Of a stretch of DNA of 64,000 nt, positions 17,493 through 25,551 are shown one piece after another. Position 1 is the stretch's first letter; each line of letters starts with the position of its first letter. This DNA comes from Planctomycetota bacterium. GTDB taxonomy: Bacteria > Planctomycetota > Phycisphaerae > Phycisphaerales > UBA1924. The stretch spans positions 344,514-408,513 of the forward strand of contig JAFEBP010000007.1 in assembly GCA_018242605.1 (NCBI GenBank), read 5' to 3'. A program made the position numbers and the translations under genes. Under the pieces are notes generated by a model, which was given only the letters and a program-made list of their open reading frames with translations, was not told where the DNA came from and ran no database searches.

Positions 17493-18491
17493 TCAGAGCC
17501 CGCCCGGATCGCGGCCCGCGGCCTTGAGCACCGCACGCATCACGACCACGGGGAGCAGTTTGAGTTTGTACGCGTTGTCCGTCATCGCCTTCGCGCCGGT
17601 GATCGAAGCCGCCGCCGCCTTCTGTATCGCCGTGTCGTCCGTGATCTTGACACCCGACAATGCCGCACCGACCTCCGGCAGCATCCACGGCACCGGCGCC
17701 ACCGCACCGGCGCACACCGTCGCGGACTTGATGGTGTCTCCGTTCAGACTCAGGGCAGCGCACGCGAAGGCCAGGGGCCAGTCGAACGACTGCTTTTCCT
17801 TGACGGAGGCAAAGCCGCTCTTGGCCGCCGCGTCAAGGGTGATGTGCGTGATCACCTCACCCGGCTCGAGCGAATGCTCTGACGTCACGCCCTTGTCGGG
17901 CATGTGGAACAGATCCGCGATCGGCAAGCTCTTGCGGTTTCCGCCGATGAGGTGCACCGTCGCGTTCGCCACCATCAGCGCGGGCGCCAGGTTCGAAGGG
18001 TGCACGATGTGGCAGGGGCCCTGACCGAAGATGGCGTGGTACTTGTTCTCACCCTCGACGGAGAAACACGTCGCCCCGCCCTTCTTGAGGCAATCGAACT
18101 GGCTGTTGCGGTAGTACCAGCAGCGGGGCCGCTGGAGCAGGTTCCCGGCCGCAGTCGCCACGTTACGAACGCTCGGCGTCGCGGCGTTCGCGACCGCCTG
18201 CCCCACCACCGGGCAGCGCTCCTTCACCAGCGACGAATCGACCAGTTCCGCGAGCGTGGCATTCGCCTCGATCCGCAGTCCGCTTCCTTCGGCCGAAACG
18301 GCATCCTTGCGGGACGCGTCCCGCACGCGGCGCACGTCGATCAGCAGGTCCGGCTCTGCCAGACCTTCCTTCAAATGATCGACTAGATCGATACCCGCGC
18401 CTTTCAGCACCGGCAGCTTGTACGAGCGGCCGACCAGCATTTTCTGTGCCGCGGCGTGCGAATCAGGAGTTGCAATGGCGAACGGGTTCAT
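17493..18491 (-). CDS. FAD-binding subunit of a PaoABC-like molybdenum hydroxylase (PaoB/CoxM type)
   Basis: This is the medium subunit that passes electrons from the molybdenum and [2Fe-2S] centres to FAD. It has 332 residues, the normal size. The motif TPSVRNVATAAGNLLQRPRC is the family FAD-binding signature. It continues into CWYYRNSQFDCLKKGG with nearby Cys residues, an insertion that in the PaoB and 4-hydroxybenzoyl-CoA reductase subunits binds an extra [4Fe-4S] cluster. The ATG overlaps the stop of the upstream molybdenum-subunit gene by four bases (ATGA), so translation is probably coupled. Confidence 0.92.
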   Translation of the reverse strand: MNPFAIATPDSHAAAQKMLVGRSYKLPVLKGAGIDLVDHLKEGLAEPDLLIDVRRVRDASRKDAVSAEGSGLRIEANATLAELVDSSLVKERCPVVGQAVANAATPSVRNVATAAGNLLQRPRCWYYRNSQFDCLKKGGATCFSVEGENKYHAIFGQGPCHIVHPSNLAPALMVANATVHLIGGNRKSLPIADLFHMPDKGVTSEHSLEPGEVITHITLDAAAKSGFASVKEKQSFDWPLAFACAALSLNGDTIKSATVCAGAVAPVPWMLPEVGAALSGVKITDDTAIQKAAAASITGAKAMTDNAYKLKLLPVVVMRAVLKAAGRDPGGL

Positions 18492-20593
18492 GCCGGGCGT
18501 CCTTTCTCGAGGGCGGCCAATACCTTGTCGGGCGTCAGGGGCAGGCTGCGAACGGGCGAGCCGATGGCGTTGAGCACGGCGCACGCGATGGCGCCGGATG
18601 TGGGAATCGTCGGCGGCTCACCCAGCGACCGCGGGCCCGTAGCCCCCTTGGTCCAGAGCACCGGCTCGATATGGGGCATGTCGCAGGGGCCCGCGATCTT
18701 GTACCACTCCAAGTTCGGATTCACCATCGCTCCCGTCACGCGGTCGAGCAGGCGGTTCTCAAACAGGGCATAACTCACCCCTTGGATCACCCCGCCGATG
18801 ATCTGACTCTCGGCCATCTTGCGTGCCACCACGCGCCCGCACGATTGAATCGCGACGATCCGGTTCACCTTAATCACGCCGGTCTGAGTGTCCACAGACA
18901 GGTCGACAAACTGGGCACCGTTGCTGTTGCCCTTGGTCTTGTCCGCCTGCACGGTCTGCTGCGTGTTCTCGCCCTTTCCGACCACGGCGTTGCCCAGCGC
19001 AGCGCACGCGTCCTTCCAGGCCAGGACTTTGTCGCCCCCCTTCATCACCACCCCGCCCTTGATCTCCAGTTCTTCGGGCTTGGCGTTGACTCGCTTGGCG
19101 ACGGCGTCGAGCAGTTTGGCCTTGGCGTCGTTCGCCGCAGCCATCATCGCCGGCGCGGAGTTCACGGTCGTCACGCTGCCGCCGCTGCCCGGTCCTTCCG
19201 GCAGATTTGAATGCCCGATGCGGACAGAGACCGCCTCCAAGGGGACACCCAGCGTGTCGGCCGTGACGATGCTCACCATCGTCCGTTGACCCGTGCCGAT
19301 GTCCTGCGTGCCCGTGCGGGCCTCGACGCTGCCGTCCTGGTTGATGACCACTTCCGCATCCGTCTTCGCGGGGAAGCGCCCCCACGAGGTGACGCCCATG
19401 CCGAACCCTCGCCGCACGACGCCGGTCTGCGAGCCGGTCTTGGCCCGCTTGTCCCACCCGATGAGCTTGGCGCCCAGTTCGGCCATTTCCTTGATATCGC
19501 CCGCCTTGATCAGCTTCATCCGCATCTCGAGCGGATCCAGCCCGCACGCCAGAGCGATCTCATCGAGCATGAGTTCCTCGGCGAACGAGCCCTGCGGATG
19601 GCCCGGGGCTCGGAACGCGCGGGGCATGCCCGCGTTGAGCGACACGTCCTCGTGCTCTTTTTTGACCTCGCCCAGGTTGTACCGCCCGCCCGGGATATTG
19701 CAGCCGCCGCCGCCCTTGTTGGGCCCGACACTTCCCCACGTGCGGACTTCACCGCCCAGGATTGTGCCGTCCTTCTTGAACGCCATCGAGACGCGCGTCC
19801 GGCTCCCCGGGCGATTGCCGGTATCCAGATGCTCCTCGGCGCGATTGCAGAAGAGATACACGGGCCGCTTGTACTTTGATGCCAACTTCGCCGCCGTGGT
19901 GCCTTCCTTGCCGGCGCCGTTCAGCTTGCTGCCGAACCCGCCGCCGATGTACTCGCACACCACCTCGTACTGGCTGCGTTTGAGGCCGATCGCATCGTCC
20001 AACCCGTCGCGGACGGAGAACGTCCCCTGCGTGCTCGCGTACACCACGGCGGAATCACCCTTGTGATCGATGCTCACGCCGTGCGTCTCGAGCGAACTGT
20101 GCGTCTGCACCTCGGTCGAGTACACGGCTTCGAGTTTCAGTTCGGCGTCCTTCAGAATCGCCGCGGCCGCCTCGCCCACGGGCGGGGCCTCGCCGATCTC
20201 GTCCTCCAGCCGTGTCTTGGCCGCCTTGCGCTTCCACTTGCAGTTGAGCGCCCGCAGGCCGCGCTGAAGCGCCTGGTGGCTCTCCGCCGCGACGTACCCG
20301 GCGGTGGCGCCGTGGTACGTGCCGTCCTTCTTGTTCACCTCAACCTCGATCACGCCAGGGACCGCCGCCGCGGCGTCCTTGTCGTGGGAGGTGAGCTCGC
20401 CCACGCCCCACGGGCAGCGGACGAACGCGACGAAAAGCCCGTTCGCGGGGAACACGTCGCGGCCGTACTTGGCCGCGCCGGTCACCTTCGCCACGCCGTC
20501 CAGGCGTGAGGCGTTGTCGTTCATTGATGCACCGGCGTTGATCGGCCGGTTCGTGGTGGGCAGGTCGGTCGGGATGGAGTCGGCGATTGGCAT
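18488..20593 (-). CDS. Molybdopterin-binding subunit of a PaoABC-like aldehyde/xanthine oxidoreductase (PaoC/YagR type)
   Basis: This is the large catalytic subunit of a xanthine-oxidase-family enzyme. It has 701 residues, close to the 732 of E. coli PaoC. Family elements include the VTGAAKYGRD start of the first domain, the YIGGGFGSK cofactor-binding motif and the AFRAPGHPQG segment. A glutamate in SLGEPP near residue 660 is the expected catalytic base. The real substrate (an aldehyde, purine or N-heterocycle) cannot be read from sequence alone. It sits between the [2Fe-2S] and FAD subunit genes, 18 bp from the first and overlapping the second. Confidence 0.93.
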   Translation of the reverse strand: MPIADSIPTDLPTTNRPINAGASMNDNASRLDGVAKVTGAAKYGRDVFPANGLFVAFVRCPWGVGELTSHDKDAAAAVPGVIEVEVNKKDGTYHGATAGYVAAESHQALQRGLRALNCKWKRKAAKTRLEDEIGEAPPVGEAAAAILKDAELKLEAVYSTEVQTHSSLETHGVSIDHKGDSAVVYASTQGTFSVRDGLDDAIGLKRSQYEVVCEYIGGGFGSKLNGAGKEGTTAAKLASKYKRPVYLFCNRAEEHLDTGNRPGSRTRVSMAFKKDGTILGGEVRTWGSVGPNKGGGGCNIPGGRYNLGEVKKEHEDVSLNAGMPRAFRAPGHPQGSFAEELMLDEIALACGLDPLEMRMKLIKAGDIKEMAELGAKLIGWDKRAKTGSQTGVVRRGFGMGVTSWGRFPAKTDAEVVINQDGSVEARTGTQDIGTGQRTMVSIVTADTLGVPLEAVSVRIGHSNLPEGPGSGGSVTTVNSAPAMMAAANDAKAKLLDAVAKRVNAKPEELEIKGGVVMKGGDKVLAWKDACAALGNAVVGKGENTQQTVQADKTKGNSNGAQFVDLSVDTQTGVIKVNRIVAIQSCGRVVARKMAESQIIGGVIQGVSYALFENRLLDRVTGAMVNPNLEWYKIAGPCDMPHIEPVLWTKGATGPRSLGEPPTIPTSGAIACAVLNAIGSPVRSLPLTPDKVLAALEKGRPA

Positions 20594-20611
20594 GGGTCGC
20601 TCCGTGGTGAT

Positions 20612-21337
20612 TTAGACGCGGGGAGAATCAGCGATCGGAGCCTGCCCGGAGGCGTCCAGCACCGCGTTGAAAACGTTGGTGTACGTGCCGCAGCGGCAGA
20701 TGTTGCCGGCCAGCGCGCTCTTGATCTGATCAAGACTCGGCTTGGGCGTGTTCTGCAGCAGCCACGCGCTGGCCACCACGAACCCCGGCGTGCAATAGCC
20801 GCACTGCAACGCGTCGTGACGAATGAACGACTCCTGCACCGGGTGCAGTTTTCCGCCCTGGCCCAGCCCTTCGACAGTCGTGATCGGCGTCCCCACCGCG
20901 TCCGCGGCGAGCATGAGGCACGAGTTGACCAGCTTGCCGTCGACGATCACGCTGCATCCGCCGCACGAGCCGCGATCGCAGATTTCCTTGGAACCCGTCA
21001 GCGCCAGGTGATACCGCAACGCCTCGAGCAATGTCGTGCACGGCTCGGCCTTGAACGTCTTCTTCTGCCCGTTCACCTCCAGCGTCATGTCCACCGCGCC
21101 CGGGCCGATGACCGGCGGACCGTCAGGAGCGCGACGCGTTTCACGCTCCCGCTCCATCGCCTGCACACTCCCGGCGATGGACGCTCCGGCCGCTGAAGCG
21201 CCGATAGTCTGTATGAAGCTGCGGCGTGAAACGCCGCGGCTGAACTCGTTCGAACGCTCGGACTTGTCGGTGGGGCCTGGGGTGGTTGGCACGACGGTTC
21301 TCCGGGAGTCGCGGGATGAAGCGAAAAGGTAGCCCAT
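20612..21337 (-). CDS. Tat-exported [2Fe-2S] subunit of the molybdenum hydroxylase (PaoA/YagT type)
   Basis: This is the small electron-transfer subunit, 241 residues. A twin-arginine signal (SRRSFIQTIGASAAGASIAG, about 36-56) indicates that the folded enzyme is exported to the periplasm, as in E. coli PaoABC. The plant-type cluster binds at the CDRGSCGGC motif plus a later Cys, and the second cluster at CGYCTPG and CRCGTY. I chose the ATG at 21337; the open frame extends further to 21688 but that part lacks the codon pattern of a gene. It is the first gene of the operon. No molybdenum-cofactor chaperone gene is adjacent. Confidence 0.93.
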   Translation of the reverse strand: MGYLFASSRDSRRTVVPTTPGPTDKSERSNEFSRGVSRRSFIQTIGASAAGASIAGSVQAMERERETRRAPDGPPVIGPGAVDMTLEVNGQKKTFKAEPCTTLLEALRYHLALTGSKEICDRGSCGGCSVIVDGKLVNSCLMLAADAVGTPITTVEGLGQGGKLHPVQESFIRHDALQCGYCTPGFVVASAWLLQNTPKPSLDQIKSALAGNICRCGTYTNVFNAVLDASGQAPIADSPRV

Positions 21338-21461
21338 CGCGGCGACCCGAGACGGTTTACGCCCCAAGTCCCCGCGATCAAATCGAACCGCCGCCGGAAG
21401 GTCCCCGCTCATCTCCGACGTTCCAAACCACCGTGGCGAACTCTCCGACGACCACATCGTC

Positions 21462-21734
21462 TCAACCCGCAAACAGGTACACCGCCCCCAGTGTTCTGGG
21501 CAACATCCCAAGCAACACCGTGTCGAAGCAGGCAATCGCACCGGCCTCGTTGATCGCGGCGTACGCGGTCGGCGGGATGGCGGTGACACGCGCGAGGCCG
21601 CCAGACAATTCCCCGGGCCCGACCCCGAGCGTGCCGATGACACTCTCCAAGGTTTCGAGGAGCGGCGGCGCTGTCGGCATCTCCTCAACTCCGGCTCGCG
21701 AGGGACTCGCCCGATTGAGTTCTATCTTCGTCAC
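21462..21734 (-). CDS. Hypothetical small protein
   Basis: This is an open frame of 90 codons with GC-biased third positions. The predicted product has an acidic and proline-rich start and then a moderately hydrophobic stretch (AAINEAGAIACFDTVLLGML). No family is recognised and no good ribosome site is seen. It could be a real gene or a chance frame in a 600-bp stretch otherwise without genes. Confidence 0.4.
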   Translation of the reverse strand: MTKIELNRASPSRAGVEEMPTAPPLLETLESVIGTLGVGPGELSGGLARVTAIPPTAYAAINEAGAIACFDTVLLGMLPRTLGAVYLFAG

Positions 21735-21947
21735 GGCGAATCACAGCCCCTTGTCATCCGACTCTCCCGGGACCTGCGACCGCAACCTGATCGCCCCCTC
21801 CCATGCGCAACGCAGCATCACCCTGGAAGTTCAAGGATGCGCCGCCCGACAGCCTCCATGGTTGCCACGCGAAGGCGAACCTTCTCCGGCGCCCCGACAA
21901 CCCCTCCACAGCCCCGGCGACCGCGGCCCTACGCTCCTGCCGCTGAC

Positions 21948-22020
21948 GGCCCTGTAGCTCAGCGGTTAGAGCAGGCGACTCATAATCGCTTGGTCCTCGG
22001 TTCGAATCCGAGCGGGGCCA
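21948..22020 (+). tRNA. tRNA-Ile(CAT), the minor isoleucine tRNA that needs lysidine
   Basis: A full cloverleaf of 73 nt is visible: acceptor arm GGCCCTG with CGGGGCC, D arm GCTC/GAGC, anticodon stem GGCGA/TCGCT, loop CTCATAA and T arm CTCGG/CCGAG. The CAT anticodon could mean Met, but the anticodon arm matches the E. coli ileX type almost base for base. G1-C72 pairing excludes the initiator. The CCA end is not encoded. TilS must convert C34 to lysidine for AUA reading. Confidence 0.93.
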
Positions 22021-22384
22021 TTCTGATCGCGAGACTCACGCGACGACAATTACGTTTGACATCGATATCAACACGGGTTCGTGACGTTTGACCGTCCGGC
22101 CCTTTCGCGCCTCGCCGAGGCTCCGGATTTCGAGCGGCGTATTTCGCACGGGCCTGCGAGGCGCCCGCAAGCGGCTGGAGAGACAGCCCAACCTGACGGC
22201 CTTTCGCCGCTACGGGCAGTTTCATCGGAGGCCCCGAGTACAGGGGATTTCTCTAACCCGACGGACAGTGCACGCACTCCACCCGTGCTGAACGGTGATG
22301 AAGAGACGAGCGTGCGGACTTCGCGTGACGGCCGCTTATTTGCCCCGTGACACTCCATCGCCAAACTACCGTGGCATCGGTGGT
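22021..22384. other. Intergenic stretch between tRNA-Ile and the collagen-like gene
   Basis: No gene is supported here. A near-perfect 16-bp palindrome, TTGACATCGATATCAA, lies at 22056-22071. The rest shows several short open frames without convincing codon pattern. Confidence 0.5.
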
Positions 22385-24421
22385 TTATTCTTTGGAAGGC
22401 GGCACGGCCAGCGGCGAGCCGGCATGCTCGATTTGGTGGTGAATGCCTTCCGCGGCGGGACGGCCGTACAACTCAGGTTGGTAGTACTTTCCACGTTCGT
22501 TCGCGGGCTTCTCGATCTCTACGGGTGCGCCGTGAACTTGAACCCAGCGATCGTTGCGTACTGCCTCGATGCGCCACGAGACCTCCGCGCCGGGTGCGCC
22601 GCCGGCGATCTCGAAGCGGTTGTTCTCGACTTTTCGGGAAACGTGGAGCAAGGGCATAGCGGCGCCAATCGGTGTGAGTTGGTACCGCGGATCGCGGTTG
22701 ATCGCGGAGAAGTATCCGGGAAGTTCGATCACGGCGCTCCCGGCGTCATCGAGTTTGGCGTTGCCGCTGTAAATGTTCAACGGCTCAGGGCCCTCGGCAC
22801 AATAGTGCTTAAGTGCTTTGTTGGCGGGATCTGCGGGGTGATCGATGAGGAAGCTCTTGTTGCCTGTGACGTTAAAGTCGCCAGCTACCGACAGTACTCC
22901 AAAGACGCCCATGCCCCCGTATGCCCCGACATTTCCATCAACCGCCAAAATGTTGTGGATGGCCAGATGGTCGACGTCCATATCGCCATCGACATGCAAG
23001 CCACCGTTGAGAGCCACACTTCCATCAACTATTAGCCCCCCGGTTGCGTGGATCTGATCGTCCACTTCCATAGCACCACGGACGTCCATTTCGCCAAGGC
23101 AGACGAGAGCCGGCCCACCTACGGAGTTGATGGCGAGCACACCCGCGCCCTGCGGATTCGTGCTCAAGCCATACACGCCCCCGGATTGGGCAGCCTCCGT
23201 AACGCCCCAAATTCCCGAACCGCTGGCACTGTGCCCGTACACGCCGGTCGCACCCTCACCTCGAACTCCGAATCCTTCTCCACAAGCACCGTACACACCA
23301 ATCCCATCGGTACCGTTTGCCGTCCCGGTTACGCCCTGACCGCTATCGACGGCGCTCGCGGTACCCAGGACACCAAAGTGAACGCCGGCCCCCTGTACTC
23401 CGGCAAACCCGCCGGGTGCGTTAGTCTCACCGCTGATTCCGGTATTTGTATCGCTTCCGGCAGCGATGCCGTAACCGTCCACACTCGTAGCCCAAACGGC
23501 TGCTCCGCGACTGCTGGTTGCGACAATCCCGTTAACATTCGAATAACTCGTTACCGCCAATCGTCCGGTCACGGGAGGAGTCGAGCCAATGACGACGTCG
23601 CCGCCCGTGTTATAGAAGATGTCCAATCCCTGTTGAGTCCAATACGAGTCGCCCGGAATCCCCGGACCGCCCATCGGCCCGGTAGGACCGATTGCTCCTT
23701 GCGGGCCTGTCTCACCTGTCAATCCGGGCAGCCCTTGAAGTCCCTGCGGTCCCATCGGTCCAGGAATCCCTTGAGGTCCCTGCAAGCCCTGAGGCCCGAT
23801 CGGGCCTGTAGGCCCATTCAATCCGATCGGACCCTGAGGCCCTGTCAGACCAACTGGTCCTTCCAGTCCTTGAGTGCCCTGAAGGCCCTGAAGACCCGTT
23901 GGGCCGCGCGGTCCTGTGGGGCCTTGCGGTCCAGCCGGCCCCTGCGGCCCGGTGGCTCCTTGACTCCCCGTGCCGCCTGTGGGCCCAGTAGGACCCATCG
24001 GACCGGGGTTGCCGCTGAGTGCAAACTGCGCGACTGGCAAGGAGTCGATCCGTTGCCGAGGCAAAAGGCGAACGTAACTCCCGCTCCCGGCGGGGCTTCT
24101 AACATCCAACTCCAACCAACGGGCATCAGGGCCAAAGACCGCGCCGAAATCCAACCTCGCCGTGAATCGACCGTTCGCAGCAGCGATTTCAATCAACTCA
24201 ATCTGCGAGCCGATCTGCGTTCCGCCCGTGTCGGCTGAATAAAGCCGTACCCGCGCATCGAACGAGCCGGTCAGGGGGATGCCCGATTGACTCAGTTCTC
24301 CCTGGTAGTTGAACACAGTACCGATTGGGGTCTGAGCGAAAGCGATTCCTGACATCCCCAAACCGGCCACCGCTCCAACACTGGAGAGAACGCAGATCAG
24401 AAGGTCCGTGGCTCGCCGCAT
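22385..24421 (-). CDS. Secreted collagen-like repeat protein with tail-spike-like C-terminal domain
   Basis: The protein has 678 residues from the ATG at 24421, which follows AAGGGAG and opens a good signal peptide (ending IAFAQ). An upstream ATG at 24511 also has AAAGG and would add 30 residues. Residues 34-130 form a domain starting [11 protein letters not shown]. Residues about 135-257 are 41 uninterrupted Gly-X-Y triplets rich in Pro and Gln, expected to form a collagen triple helix. A Gly-rich region with repeated GVYG motifs follows, then a C-terminal domain (about 522-678) with [12 protein letters not shown] and HYCAEGPEP motifs. Both end domains recur in the gene at 25552. Third-position GC looks lower than in its neighbours. 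Probably a trimeric surface fibre. Confidence 0.85.
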   Translation of the reverse strand: MRRATDLLICVLSSVGAVAGLGMSGIAFAQTPIGTVFNYQGELSQSGIPLTGSFDARVRLYSADTGGTQIGSQIELIEIAAANGRFTARLDFGAVFGPDARWLELDVRSPAGSGSYVRLLPRQRIDSLPVAQFALSGNPGPMGPTGPTGGTGSQGATGPQGPAGPQGPTGPRGPTGLQGLQGTQGLEGPVGLTGPQGPIGLNGPTGPIGPQGLQGPQGIPGPMGPQGLQGLPGLTGETGPQGAIGPTGPMGGPGIPGDSYWTQQGLDIFYNTGGDVVIGSTPPVTGRLAVTSYSNVNGIVATSSRGAAVWATSVDGYGIAAGSDTNTGISGETNAPGGFAGVQGAGVHFGVLGTASAVDSGQGVTGTANGTDGIGVYGACGEGFGVRGEGATGVYGHSASGSGIWGVTEAAQSGGVYGLSTNPQGAGVLAINSVGGPALVCLGEMDVRGAMEVDDQIHATGGLIVDGSVALNGGLHVDGDMDVDHLAIHNILAVDGNVGAYGGMGVFGVLSVAGDFNVTGNKSFLIDHPADPANKALKHYCAEGPEPLNIYSGNAKLDDAGSAVIELPGYFSAINRDPRYQLTPIGAAMPLLHVSRKVENNRFEIAGGAPGAEVSWRIEAVRNDRWVQVHGAPVEIEKPANERGKYYQPELYGRPAAEGIHHQIEHAGSPLAVPPSKE

Positions 24422-25551
24422 GAGCAAGTTCTCCCTTGCCAGGTCGCATGCTCTTCTGGTCCGAACCGAACCAACTTGCCGCGTGAACAGGTCGAGTTTC
24501 ATGAAAGTCATTGTGTTGCCTTTCGTATTTTCCCTCCGACGCGTACCGCGCCACGCGTCGTCCGTACCGCTTCGCGTCGATAGAACTTGGCCGACCGTAA
24601 AGTTCGGAATGGTCTGATGGTTCAAGCTGCTTCGAACGGATGCCTTGGACAACTTCCGCCACAGAACGGGCCCACCCGGCAGCATAGTCCACCCGCAGTA
24701 TTGCGCGGTTTCGAATCACGCGATTCGCACCGTCCCGTCCCTTGAATATTCCCTGTAGCATGTTATCGGCCAAATCGACTAGTGAGAACCTCCCCACGGC
24801 TCCTGGGCTGCCGTACGCCACGGTAATGACCAACCACACGACCAAATCCTCCCCCAACGCCTCGCTCGGCAAGATCCTGCCTCCGAGGTTCCCCCAAATC
24901 TCGTTCTGTCGCACCCGCCCCCTCTGTCACACGACAAAAAGCGTGTCCACATCCGTGCTGCAAATGCACCATCCCGGATCAAGTCGGTCAGGCGATCCAA
25001 GCAGGCAAAGACATTGAGATAATCGACGTTGCCGGTGATTCTCGCACGGCCGCAGCGACGATGCGGTCATGCGCATGGGCGTCACCGGATTGGATTTCGT
25101 TCTGCGCACCGGCGGCATTGGTAACCGAGGGAATCACACTAGTGTCGAAAGGAGCCGCGCCGTCGGACCTGTGGTGCGTGAACGGACCAATCCTCGCAGT
25201 GGCGACCGCGATGGCCCCGCTCTCAGTCCGATTGGAGTCGCTCTCATTCGCATCATCAAGCCGGCCCGCGATTGACCTTTCGGTCGCACACACGCGTCCA
25301 ACCCGCCACGCCGGATCGCCCTCGGGAGCATCCGCACCCTGTCAGTTCCCCGCTTAACTCTGAACTCGGGACCGCGGCGGTGTGAATCTGGGCGCTTTAA
25401 CGCCGCGCGACCAAGCGACCCTTCCATTCCTCGAAAAACCGCTTTTTCGAGAAAATGCCACGAAAATTGTTCCCCGGCTCTCGATTCTGCGCTTACAAAA
25501 GGAACGTCACACCTGATGCGATTCCGCATCATGCAACTGCCTGGAGCCAAC
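24422..25551. other. Long intergenic region between two divergent secreted-protein genes
   Basis: About 1.1 kb without a gene I can support. Base composition is less GC-rich than the surroundings. It must hold promoters for both divergent genes. One weak open frame on the minus strand (start GTG at 24914) has protein-like sequence for about 100 codons and might be a gene remnant. A 9-bp inverted repeat at 25430-25451 is listed separately. Confidence 0.5.
25430..25451. promoter_or_regulatory. 9-bp inverted repeat upstream of the RCC1-repeat gene
   Basis: CTCGAAAAA (25430-25438) pairs perfectly with TTTTTCGAG (25443-25451) around CCGC and is followed by AAAATG. It lies 101 bp before the start codon. 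A closely similar repeat lies 97 bp before the gene at 16682. Confidence 0.4.

Noticed and set aside
21948..22020. tRNA with CAT anticodon as initiator or elongator Met
   Set aside because: G1-C72 is paired, which excludes the initiator, and the anticodon arm matches the isoleucine ileX type.
22056..22071. TTGACA in the palindrome as a promoter -35 box
   Set aside because: No acceptable -10 box lies 16-18 bp downstream.
24600..24914. Minus-strand frame from GTG 24914 as a gene
   Set aside because: About 100 codons look protein-like, but third-position bias is weak, there is no clear ribosome site and the frame runs into the collagen-like gene in a different frame. It may be a remnant.
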